Assembly: GCF_025465275.1 (NCBI RefSeq)
Contig: NZ_JAODNK010000035.1
Location: forward strand, 1 to 48,225
Source of the DNA: Nocardia sp.
GTDB taxonomy: Bacteria; Actinomycetota; Actinomycetes; Mycobacteriales; Mycobacteriaceae
Direction: 5' to 3'
DNA length: 48,225 nt
Shown here: positions 26,801 through 38,800 of the stretch, one piece after another
Numbering within the stretch: position 1 is the stretch's first letter
Layout of the letters: each line of letters starts with the position of its first letter
The notes under the pieces: model-generated
Databases searched by the model: none
What the model was told of the DNA's origin: nothing
What the model saw: only the letters and a program-made list of their open reading frames with translations
Program-made: the position numbers and the translations under genes

Positions 26801-29800
26801 AGCTCTATCTCGCGGGCGATCAGCTGGCTCGCGGTTACCTCAGCCGCCCCGATCTGTCCGCGGATCGCTTCGTAGCCAACCCCTTCGGGGCCACCGGTGC
26901 GCGCATGTACCGGACCGGCGACCTGGTGACGTGGACCGGCGCGGGTGAGCTGGAGTACCTGGGCCGCACCGACTTCCAGGTGAAGCTGCGCGGTCTGCGC
27001 ATCGAGCTCGGCGAGATCGAGGCCGCGCTGCTGGCGCAGCACGGTGTCGCCCAGTCGGTCGTAGTGGTGCGGGCCGATGCCCATGCCGGTGATCAGCTTG
27101 TCGGCTATGTGGTCCGTGAACCCGCTGCGGCGGGCCGCGAATCAGATGCTGCCGTTGTCGATATCGACGCGGTCAAGGGTGCGCTGGGTCGCTCGCTGCC
27201 GGGCTATATGGTCCCGTCCGCGATCGTGGTGCTGGACGGTTTCCCGGTCAATGCCTCCGGCAAGCTGGACCGCAAGGCCCTGCCCGCACCGGTTTTCGAG
27301 GCCAAGCGCTTCCGGGCGCCCTCCACCCCGATCGAAGAGATCATCGCCGCGATCTTCGGCGAACTGCTCGGCGCCGAGCGTGTTGGCGTGGACGACGACT
27401 TCTTCGAACTGGGCGGCAACTCGCTCGTCGCCACCCAGGTGGTCGCACGACTGTCCGCCGCGCTGAGCGCCGAGATCGGTGTGCGCGCACTCTTCGAGGC
27501 GCCGACCGTGGGCGCGCTGGCCGCGCGCGTCGAATCGCATGCCGGAACCGGTGTGCGCCAGGCGCTTACGGTGCGTACCCGGCCGGAGTACCCGCCGCTG
27601 TCGCTCGCGCAGCAGCGCATGTGGTTCCTGAACCGGTTCGACACCGATTCGGCCGCGAACAATATCCCGGCGGCCGTAAGGCTGACCGGCGCACTGGATC
27701 TCGCCGCGCTGCGCGGTGCGATCGCCGATGTGATGGCGCGGCACGAATCGCTGCGCACCATCTACCCGTCCTACGAGGGCGTCGCCTACCAGAAGGTACT
27801 GCCCACCGCTCGCGCCATTCCGCAGCTCGAGGTGCGGGATGTGGCCGAGGGCGAACTCTTCGCCGCGGTCTACGATTTCGCCGGGCGTGGTTTCGATGTG
27901 ACCACCGAACCTCCGGTGCGCTTGCGTGCCTTCCGGCTCGCGGACGACGACCACGTGCTGGTGCTGGTGGCGCATCACATTGCCGCCGACGGCTTCTCGA
28001 TGAACCCGCTTGTCCGCGACCTCATGACCGGGTACGTGGCGCGCAGCAATGGCGAGGCCCCGGGCTGGCCGGAACTGCCGGTGCAGTACGCGGATTACGC
28101 GCTGTGGCAGCGGGAAACCCTCGGTTCCGAGGAAGATCCGCGCTCGCTCATCACCGAGCAGTTGGACTACTGGCGCGAGACGCTCGGCGGTTTGCCGGAC
28201 GAGCTGCGCCTGTCCACCAAGCCGCGTCCCGCCGTCGCCTCCTACGAGGCGGGCACGCACCGCTTCGAGGTATCGGGTGAGCTCATCACCGGGCTGCAGC
28301 GGGTGGCGAAGCAGCAGGGCACCACGCTGTTCATGGTCGTGCACAGTGCCTTTGCCGCGCTGCTGGCGCGATTGAGCGGCACCGATGACATTGCCGTCGG
28401 TATTCCGGTGGCCGGTCGTGGCGAGCAGGCGCTCGATGATCTGGTCGGCATGTTCGTCAATACCCTGGTGCTGCGTTCGCCGGTGGATACCAGCGCGAGC
28501 TTCGCCGACCTGCTGAAGAAGGTGCGCGAGCGCGATCTGCAGGCCTTCGCGCACGCCGATGTGCCGTTCGAGCGTCTTGTCGACGTCCTGAACCCGGCCC
28601 GGTCGCAGGCGCGGCATCCGCTGTTCCAGGTCATGCTGTCGTTCCAGAATCTGGGCCGCACCGCGCTGGAGCTGCCGGGTCTGAGCGTTTCCGAGCTGGG
28701 CGTCGACCAGCAGTCGGCCAAATTCGATCTGCAGCTGACGCTGAGTGAAGTCACCGATGGTGCGGTGGCAGGCCAAGGCTCCGATGCCGCGGCGATGGCT
28801 GCCGAACTCGTCTTCGCCACCGACCTTTTCGACGATCGCTTCGCGGAGGTCTTCGCGCGCCGGTTCGTTCGTATGCTGACCGCGGTGGTCGCCGATCCGT
28901 CAGTGCGTGTCGGCGATATGGAGCTGCTCGGCGACAGCGAGCGCTGGCGTGTGCTGACAGGCTGGAACGACACCGCCTTCGAGCTGGACGCGGCGCTGCC
29001 GGAGGTCTCGGAAGGCGCTGCGGCAACGCTGGTTTCACTCTTCGATGCCCAGGTCGCACTGACTCCCGACGCGACAGCTGTCACGTTCGAGGGCACCAGC
29101 CTCTCCTATTCCGAGTTCGCCGCTCGGGTGCGGCAGCTCGCCCGCTGGCTCATCGCAGAGGGTGTCGGGCCGGAATCCTTTGTGGCGCTGGGTATGCGCC
29201 GCTCCATCGATCTGGTCGCGGGCATGTACGCCGTCACCGTCGCCGGTGGCGCGTATGTGCCGCTGGACCCGGATCACCCGGCCGAGCGCACCCGGTACAT
29301 CCTGGAGACGGCGCAACCGGTCTGCGTGCTGACCTCCGGCGACGACTTGGCAGGCGTCGCAGACCTGGAAGGCATAACGACCCGCCAGGTTCGCATCGAC
29401 CAGCTGGACCTTTCGGCCTTCGCCGGCACCCCGATCACCGATGCCGACCGCCGCACCCCGCTGCATCCGGCGAACACCGCGTACGTGATCTTCACGTCCG
29501 GTTCCACCGGTCGCCCCAAGGGCGTCGCGGTCTCGCACGCCGCCATAGTCAACCGCCTGGTGTGGATGCACGCCCAGTACGGGCTGGCCGCCTACGACGT
29601 GGTGCTGCAGAAGACGCCCGCCACCTTCGACGTCTCGGTGTGGGAGTTCTTCTGGCCCTTGCAGGTCGGCGCCCGCCTGGTGATCGCCAAGCCGGACGGC
29701 CATCGCGATCCCGCCTACCTGGTGCGGCTCATCACCACCGAGCAGGTCACGACGGTGCACTTCGTGCCGTCCATGCTTGCTGTGTTCGTAGCCGAGGACG

Positions 29801-32800
29801 GTGTTGCCGACGCAACGAGCCTGCGCAATGTCTTCGCCTCCGGTGAGGGCCTGCCCGGGCCGACGGCGCAGAAGTTGCGCGAGCTGACCGGTGCGCGCCT
29901 GCACAACCTGTACGGTCCCACCGAAGCCGCCGTCGATGTCACCTATCACGAGGTCACCGACGCGGACATCACCACGGTGCCGATCGGTGCTCCGGTCTTC
30001 AATACCCAGGTGTACGTGCTGGATTCGCGGCTCCGCCCTGTTCCGGTGGGTGTCGCGGGTGAGCTCTATCTCGCGGGCGATCAGCTCGCCACCGCCTATG
30101 TGGCGCGCCCCGACCTGACCGCGGATCGCTTCGTGGCCAATCCCTTCGGCTCCGGTGCACGCATGTACCGCACCGGTGACCTCGTGGTCTGGACCGGCGC
30201 GGGTGAGCTGGAATACCTGGGCCGCACCGACTTCCAGGTGAAGCTGCGCGGTCTGCGCATCGAGCTCGGCGAGATCGAAGCCGCGCTCACCGCGCTGCCC
30301 GACGTCGCGCAGTCCGTTGTTGTCGTCCGCCATGACGAGCGCACCGAAGCGCGGGGAGGCGGAGCGGATCACCTGGTCGCGTATGTTGTTGCCGCAGATG
30401 GCCGGATCGACCTGGAGGCTGTGAAGGACACGCTGTCGCAGCAGCTTCCGGCCTATATGGTTCCGGCCGCCTTCGTGGTGCTGGATGCCTTCCCGCTCAA
30501 TGCCTCCGGCAAGCTGGATCGCCGGGCGCTGCCTTCGCCGTCCTTCGCGGCCAAGGTGTACCGCGCCCCGGTCACCCCGGTGCAGCAGACGGTCGCCGGT
30601 GTCTTCGCCGGTGTGCTCGGCGGCGATCAAGCGCCGGGAGGCGGAGCGATCGGTCTGGACGACGATTTCTTCGAGCTCGGTGGCAACTCGCTCATTGCCA
30701 CCCAGGTGATATCCCGACTGTCCGCCGCGCTCGATGCCGATATCCCGCTGCGCACGATCTTCGAGGCCACCACCGTGGCCGCCCTTGCGGCGCAACTGGA
30801 ATCGCGTGTCGGCACCGGCAGCCGCGCGCCGCTGGTGGCGCAGGAGCGTCCCGCGCCGGTAACCCTGCCGACCGGTGAGACCGCCCAGCTGGTGCCGCTG
30901 TCCCCGGCGCAGCAGCGCATGTGGTTCCTCAACCGCTTCGACAGTCGTACCGCGGTCAACAACATCCCGGTGGCGCTGAAGCTCAGCGGCGTCGTGGATA
31001 TCGAGGCCTTCACCGCCGCTCTCGGCGATGTGCTGGCGCGGCACGAGGCGCTGCGCACCATCTACCCGGAGATCGCCGGCGACGGCTTCCAGCGGGTGCT
31101 GTCGCCCTCGGAGATCGAGTTCGAGGTGCGCGCCGAAACGGTGACCGCTGACGAACTGCCCACGCGCATTACGCAACTCGTGAGCGTGTTTTTCGATGTC
31201 ACCAGGGAGCTGCCGTTCCGCGCCACGGTGCTGAGCCTGAGCTCCACCGAGCACGTACTGGTGCTGGTGCTGCACCACATCAGCTCGGACGGCTTCTCGC
31301 TGCGTCCGCTGCTGCGCGATGTGGTCGGCGCCTACCTGGCCCGCAGTGGCGGCGAAGCGCCCACCTGGACGCCGCTTTCCGTGCAGTACGCCGACTACGC
31401 GCTGTGGCAGCGCGAGGTGCTCGGCGACGAGCGCGATCCGGAATCGATTGCGGCGCAGCAGGTGTCCTACTGGACCGAACAGCTGCGCGATCTGCCCGAG
31501 CAGATCGAACTGCCCGCCGATCGGCCGCGACCGGAGATCGCCACCAATGCCGGTGGCACCTACGACTTCTCGATCGACGCCGACCTGTACCGGGCGCTCA
31601 ACGCGCTCGCTCGTGAGCATGATGTCACGCTGTTCATGGTGCTGCACGCCGCGCTGGCCACCTGGTCGGCACGCCTGTCCCGCTCCATCGACATCGCCAT
31701 CGGCACCCCGATCGCCGGTCGTGGCGATCGCGCCCTCGACGACCTGGTCGGCATGTTCGTCAACACCCTGGTGCTGCGCACCCCGGTCCTGCCGGACGCC
31801 GCCTTCCGCGATCTGCTCTCGCAGGTCCGGCGCACCGACCTGGCCGCCTTCGCGCACGCCGAGGTGCCGTTCGAGCGGCTCGTCGACGTGCTCAGCCCGG
31901 TCCGCTCGCAGGCGCACCACCCGCTGTTCCAGGTGGCGCTGACCTTCGAGGCCGCCGGCGCCAAGGACGCGGGCGCGGTATCGCTGCCCGGCCTGGAGCT
32001 GGAAGCCGCCGAATTCGATGCGGGCACCGCCAAATTCGATGTGCAGCTGACCGTGGGCGAGCGCGCCGACGGTTCGCTGGGCCTGTCCTGGAATTACGCC
32101 ACCGATCTGTTCGACCCCGAAACCGTGGCCTCCTTCGCCGAGCGCCTGGTTCGCATTCTGCGCACCGTCGCCGACGATCCGGCCGTGCTGCTCGGCGATA
32201 TCGACCTGCTCGGTGGGGTCGAGCGGCACGAGGTATCCGAGCGCTGGGTTTCCGCGGGCGACGACATCGTCGAGCTCGCGGCGGCGGCACGCACTGCTGC
32301 GCAGGCGAACGGCGCCGGGCTCGCGGAGGTGCTGTCCCCGGGTGGTGCGCTCGGCGCCCTCGCCGAGCTGTTCATCGATCCGGTGGCCACGCTGTCGAGT
32401 CCGTTCGTGGACGAGCACGCCACCGTGTCCGGTCTGTTCGACCTCGCGGTGGCCGCCGATCCGAATCGGGTCGCGGTCCGCTTCGGCGATGAGGAGCTGA
32501 CCTACAACGATCTGGATCGGCGCGCGAATGTGGTGGCGCGCCGGTTGATCGAGGACGGCGCCGGTCCGGAGTCGCTCGTGGCCGTGCTGCTGCCGCGTTC
32601 GCTGGATCTGGTTGTCGCACTGCTCGCGGTGGTCAAGACCGGTGCGGGCTACGTGCCCGTCGATCCGACCTACCCGGCCGATCGCATTGCCTTCGTGCTG
32701 TCGGATGCCCGGCCGACCAGCGTGGTCATCGACTCGACCGTGCAGGTGGAGCTGCCCGCCGGACTGCCGACCGTCCTGCTCGACGGATTCACCGTCGAGG

Positions 32801-35800
32801 CGGGCGATATCGAGGACGCCGACGATTCCCCGATCACCGATGCCGACCGCACCGCTCCGCTGCACCCCGACCATGTCGCGTACGTCATCTACACCTCCGG
32901 CTCCACCGGCCGCCCCAAGGGCGTGGCCGTGGCGCACCGGAATGTGGTGCGGCTCATGGCGAATACCGATCGCGAGTTCGGGTTCACTGCCGACGATGTG
33001 TGGACGCTGTTCCACTCCTACGCCTTCGACTTCTCGGTGTGGGAGCTGTGGGGACCGCTGCTCTACGGCGGCACCCTGGTGGTCGTCGACTACTACGTGT
33101 CCCGCTCGCCGGAGCAGTTCCTGGAACTGCTGCGCCGCGAACGGGTTACGGTGCTCAACCAGACGCCGTCGGCCTTCTACCAGCTGTCCGAGGCCGAGCG
33201 AATTGCCGCCGAAGCGAGTCCCGAATCGGGTGCCGCCGATGACGAGCTGGCACTGCGCTACGTGATCTTCGGCGGTGAGGCGCTCGAGCTGCGCCGCCTG
33301 TCGGATTGGGTTGCCCGCCACGGTGATTCCGGGCCGTATCTGGTGAATATGTACGGCATTACCGAGACCACGGTGCACGTCTCGCATCGTGTTCTCGATG
33401 CCGGCACCATTGCCGCCGCCACCGGCAGCGTGGTCGGCCGCGCCATCGCGGGCCTGCGCGTGTACGTGCTGGACGAGCGCCTGCACCCGGTGCCGGTCGG
33501 TGTCGCGGGTGAAATGTATGTGGCCGGTGCGCAATTGGCGCGTGGCTACCTCGGACGCCCCGACCTCACCGCGGCCCGTTTCGTGGCCAGCCCGTTCGGT
33601 GCGGACGGCAGTCGCCTCTACCGCTCCGGTGACGTGGCGCGCTGGAACCGCTTCGGTGAGCTCGAATACCTCGGTCGCGCCGATGATCAGGTGAAGGTGC
33701 GCGGTTTCCGCATCGAGCTCGGTGAGATCGAGGCCGCCGTACTGGCGCAACCGGGTGTCGCCCAGGCCGCCGTCATCGTGCGCGAGGACCTGCCGGGCGA
33801 TCAGCGCATCGTGGCGTACGTGGTGCCGGACAACACCGCTCCCGGTGGGAGCGTGGACACCTCCGGACCGGCGACCGGCTCCGACGCGTGGCTGCTGGAG
33901 ATCCGTGACGGCGCGGGCGAGCGCCTGCCGTCGTACATGGTGCCCGCCGCCATGGTCGTGCTGGACCGAATCCCCTTGACCGTCAACGGCAAGCTGGATC
34001 GCCGGGCGCTGCCCGCGCCTGCGGTGCAGGCGCGGGCCTTCCGCGCGCCGGAGACGCCTACCCAGGAGACTGTTGCCGCTGTCTTGGCGGAGGTCTTGGA
34101 TCTGCCGCGGGTCGGACTCGACGACGACTTCTTCGATCTGGGCGGTAACTCGCTCATCGCGACCCGGGTGGTATCGCGCATCGGCGCGGCCCTGGACACC
34201 ACGGTCGCGGTGCGGACGCTGTTCGAGGCCAGCACGGTGGAGGCTCTCGCGGCCCGCATCGAATCGCATGCCGACGGTGCGTCCCGCGCCAAGCTGGTCG
34301 CTCGGCCGCGCCCGGTCGGGGAACTGGTGCCGCTGTCCTTCGCACAGCAGCGCATGTGGTTCCTCAACCAGTACGACACCTCGTCCGCGGCCTACAACCT
34401 GCCGCTGGCCATTCGCCTCACCGGCGAACTCGACACTGCAGCACTGGAACTCGCTGTCGCCGATGTCGTGCGACGGCACGAGTCCCTGCGCACCCGCTAC
34501 CCCGAGCACGGTGGCACGCCGATGCAGGTGGTGGTCCCGGCCGAGGCGATCGCTCTCGACCTGCGGCCGGTCACGGTCGCACCTGCCGATCTCACCAGCA
34601 CTGTTGCGGCGTTTGCCACGCTGGGATTCAATGTGGCGGACCAGGTTCCGCTGCGCGCCCGGCTGTTCCGGGTCGGTGGCGACGAGGCTGTGGATCCCGG
34701 CCAAAAGCATGCCGGGATGGCGAGTGGTACTGCTGCCGAGGTGGCGAGTGGTACTGCTGCCGAGGTAATGAGTGGTGCTCATGTTGAGATGGTGAGCGGT
34801 ACTTCCGCTGCGGTGCACAGTGAGCATGTGCTTGTTGTCGTGGTGCATCACATTGCGGGCGACGGCTTCTCGATGGCGCCGCTGACTCGGGATGTGATGG
34901 TCGCCTATTCGGCGCGCACCCAGGGTGCGGTGCCGGGCTGGGCTCCGATGGCTGTGCAGTACGCCGACTTCGCCATCTGGCAGCGGGAAGTGCTCGGGTC
35001 CGAGGAGGATTCGGGCTCGCTCATGGCCCGCCAGGTCGGGTACTGGCAGCGCGCACTCGACGGCGTGTCGGATGAATTGGCGCTGCCTACCGATCGCGCG
35101 CGTCCGGCCGTGGCCTCGCATCGCGGCGCGACCCTGCAGCGCACGCTGCGGCCCGAGCTCATCGGTGCGCTGGAAGATGTTGCGCGGCAGCGCGGCTCAT
35201 CGCTGTTCATGGTTATGCACAGCGCGCTCGCGGTGCTGCTGGCCCGTCTGTCCGGCAGCGATGACATTGCCGTCGGCACACCGGTCGCCGGTCGTGGCGA
35301 AGCGGCGCTCGACGATCTCGTCGGCATGTTCGTCAACACCCTGGTGCTCCGCACCGGCATCGACCCGGCGGAGTCCTTCTCGGACCTGCTGGATCGCGCC
35401 CGGCACACCGATCTCGACGCCTTCGGCAATGCCGATGTGCCGTTCGAGCGCCTGGTGGAGCTGCTCGCACCGGAGCGTTCGCAGGCCCGCAATCCGCTGT
35501 TCCAGGTCATGCTGGCCTTCCAGAACCTGGATCGCACCACGCTCGAACTGCCGGGCCTGACGGTCGCGGCGCTGGACCTCGACGAGAACATCTCCCGCTT
35601 CGACCTGCAGTTCACACTGTCGGAGCAGGCCGGAACGGACGCCGGCGAGACCCGGCCGGGATCCGATACCGGTATGGCGCTTGCGCTGACCTACGCCGTG
35701 GATCTCTTCGACGAGGCCACCGCGGAGGGATTCGCGGAGCGCTGGATGCGGGTCCTGGAGGCCATTGCCGCCGACCCGGAGATTCGCGTCGGTGCCATCG

Positions 35801-38800
35801 ATATCCTCGATCAGTCCGAAAGGGCCGATCTGGTCGCCCGTTTCGGCGCCCCGGTCATTCCGGGCCGCACGCTGCCGGAGCTGCTGGCCGAGGCGGTGGC
35901 CCGCGATCCGCAGGCCACTGCGGTTCGCTTCCAGGGCACCGGTCTGTCCTACGCCGATCTCGACGAGCGCTCGAACCGCTTGGCGCGCTTGCTCATCGAG
36001 CGCGGTATCGGCACCGAGAACCTGGTCGCCATCGCCGTCCCGCGTTCGGCGGATTCCTACTTCGCCGAATGGGCCGTCTCCAAGACCGGTGCGGCGTTCG
36101 TTCCGGTCGACCCGAACTACCCGGCCGACCGTATTGCCCATATGGTCACCGACTCCGGTTCCCCGGTCGGCCTGACCGTGGCCGCGGTCCGCGCCGACCT
36201 GCCGGAATCGGTGGAGTGGCTGGTCCTGGACGAGCTGGACCTGAACACCTTCGCGGACACCGCGATTGTCGACGCCGACCGGGTACGCCCGCTGCGCCCC
36301 GAGCATCCGGCGTACGTCATCTACACCTCCGGCTCCACCGGCGTCCCCAAGGGCGTTGTGGTCACGCACGCCGGCCTGGCCAACTTCAGTGCCGAGCAGA
36401 TCGAGCGTTATCGCCTCGATTCCTTCTCGCGCGCACTGCATTTCGCCTCGCCGTCCTTCGACGCGTCTATCCTGGAGTTCCTGCTGGCCATCGGCGCGGG
36501 CGGCACCCTCGTGGTGGTCCCACCGGGGGTGTACGGCGGTGACGAGCTCTCCGAGCTGATCCGCTCCGAGGGCGTCACGCACGCCTTCATCACTCCGGCC
36601 GCGCTGGCCACCTTCGATCCGAGCGGCCTGGACTCCCTGCGGGTCCTCGTCGCCGGTGGTGAGGCGGTCCCGGCCGATCTGGTCGCCAAGTGGGCGATTC
36701 CCATTGGAGAGGGGACAGGGCCGGACGGCACGATTCGCGCCTTCCACAATGGTTACGGTCCGACCGAGACCACCATCATGACCAATATCAGTGACCCGCT
36801 GGTCCCGGGTGATCTGGTCACCATCGGTGGCCCGATCCGTGGCATGCAGTCGCTGATTCTCGACAATCGCCTGCGCCCTGTTCCGGTGGGTGTCGCGGGT
36901 GAGCTCTACCTGTCGGGCATCCAGCTGGCCCGCGGCTACCACGCGCGTCCGGGTCTGACCACGGACCGCTTCGTCGCCAACCCTTACGTATCGGGTCAGC
37001 GCATGTACCGCACCGGTGACGTGGTCCGCTGGACCCGCACGGGTGAGGTCGAATACGTGGGCCGCTCCGACTTCCAGGTCAAGGTGCGCGGCTTCCGCAT
37101 CGAGCTCGGTGAGATCGACGCGGCCCTCGCCTCGCACGAGAGTGTCGACTTCGCCGTCACCGTCGGCCACAAGAATGCCGCCGGCGCTGTCTCGCTGGTG
37201 TCGTATGTGGTTGCCACGCCCGGCCATTCGGTGGATATCTCCGCCGTCACCGCGCATGTCGAGCAGCAATTGCCCGCGTACATGGTGCCGTCCTCGGTCA
37301 TGATCATCGACCGCGTCCCGCTGACCCCGGTCGGCAAGCTGGACCGCCGGGCGCTGCCCGAACCGGTCTTCGCCACCGAGGTGGTGTTCCGTGCCGCGCG
37401 TAATACGGTGGAGCACACCATTGCCGAGGTCTTCGCCGAGGTGCTCGGCCTGGAGCGGGTCGGCATCGACGATTCGTTCTTCGCGCTGGGCGGCGACTCC
37501 ATCGTCTCCATCCAGCTGGTTTCGCGGGCCAAGGCGCGCGGCGTCATCTTCAGCCCGCGTGACGTCTTCGAGCAGCGCACGGTCTCGGGGCTGGCAGCTG
37601 TCGCGCAAACCGCTGACGGACAGGGTGATTCGACACCGCAGCTGACCGAGCTGCCCGGTGGGGGAGTCGGCGTCATGCCGCTCACCCCCGTGGTGCGGTT
37701 CATGGTCGAACGGCCGGGCGGCATCGGGCGGTTCAACCAGACCATGGCGCTGGAGCTGCCGATCGGCATCGACCGTGCGGGTATCGCCGCCACGGTCGCC
37801 GCGGTCATCGACCGCCACGACATGTTGCGGGCGCGCCTGCGGCGGGTGCCGGGTGCGGACCCGGTCGTGGAGACGGCCGCCGCCGGCGCCATCGATGTGG
37901 ACGCGCTTATCGACCGCACCGAGTTCGATCCGGCTGTCGGCACCGAGGAATTCCTCGAAATCGCCTCGGCCGCACTGGATGCCACGCTCGACAAGCTCGA
38001 TCCCATAGCGGGCGTAGTGATTCGGTTCGCCTGGCTGGAGCCTGCCACGGCGAGCCGTGAATCGGACACCGCATCCCGCGCCGGTCGCCTCATCGTGGCC
38101 GCACATCACCTCGTGGTCGATGGTGTCACCTGGCGAATCCTGGTGCCGGACTTCGTCACCGCCTGGGGTCAGCTCTCCGCCGGCCAGACTCCTGAACTGG
38201 TCGCCCCCGCCACCAGCATGCGCACCTGGGCGCACGCCCTCGAGCGTGCGGCAGCAACCCCGGAGCGGGTCGCCGAACTCGACTTCTGGCGAGGTGTTGT
38301 CGACGGTCCGGATCCGCTGCTCACCGAGCGGCCCTTGGATCCGGCCGTGGATGTCACCGCCGTGATCGAGGTGCACCGGGTCGAGGTCTCGGCTGAGGTC
38401 ACCAAATCACTGCTCACCACCGTGCCCGCGCTCTTCCACGGCGGCGTCAATGACGGTCTCTTGACCGCGCTGGCACTCGCTGTCGCAAAGTGGCGCTCGG
38501 ACAGGGGGATTGCCGGGGAGAAGTCCGCCCTGGTCCGACTCGAAGGCCACGGGCGTGAGGAAGAGGTCGTGCCCGGCGCGGATCTCTCGCGCACGGTCGG
38601 CTGGTTCACCGCCATCTTCCCGGTCCGCTTCGATCTCTCGCAGCTCGAGGTGAATGCCGCGCTCACCGGCGGACCCGCCATGGGTCACGCCATCAAGGCG
38701 GTCAAGGAGCAGTTGCTCGCGGTGCCGGACAAGGGCCTCGGCTACGGCCTGCTGCGCTATGTGAACCAGGCCACCGCCGATCAGCTGCCCAAGCAGCAGC

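Larger units (their letters stand above)
27592..30830 (+). other. NRPS module 4: C - A(Ser) - PCP
   Basis: The C domain has [14 protein letters not shown] and HHIAADG (27973). The A domain motifs [33 protein letters not shown] and [12 protein letters not shown] give code DVWHFSLVDK, serine. GGGA-type repeat insertions interrupt both the C-terminal A subdomain (30346) and the N-terminal loop of the PCP (30629). The PCP serine is at residue 4287. Confidence 0.93.
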
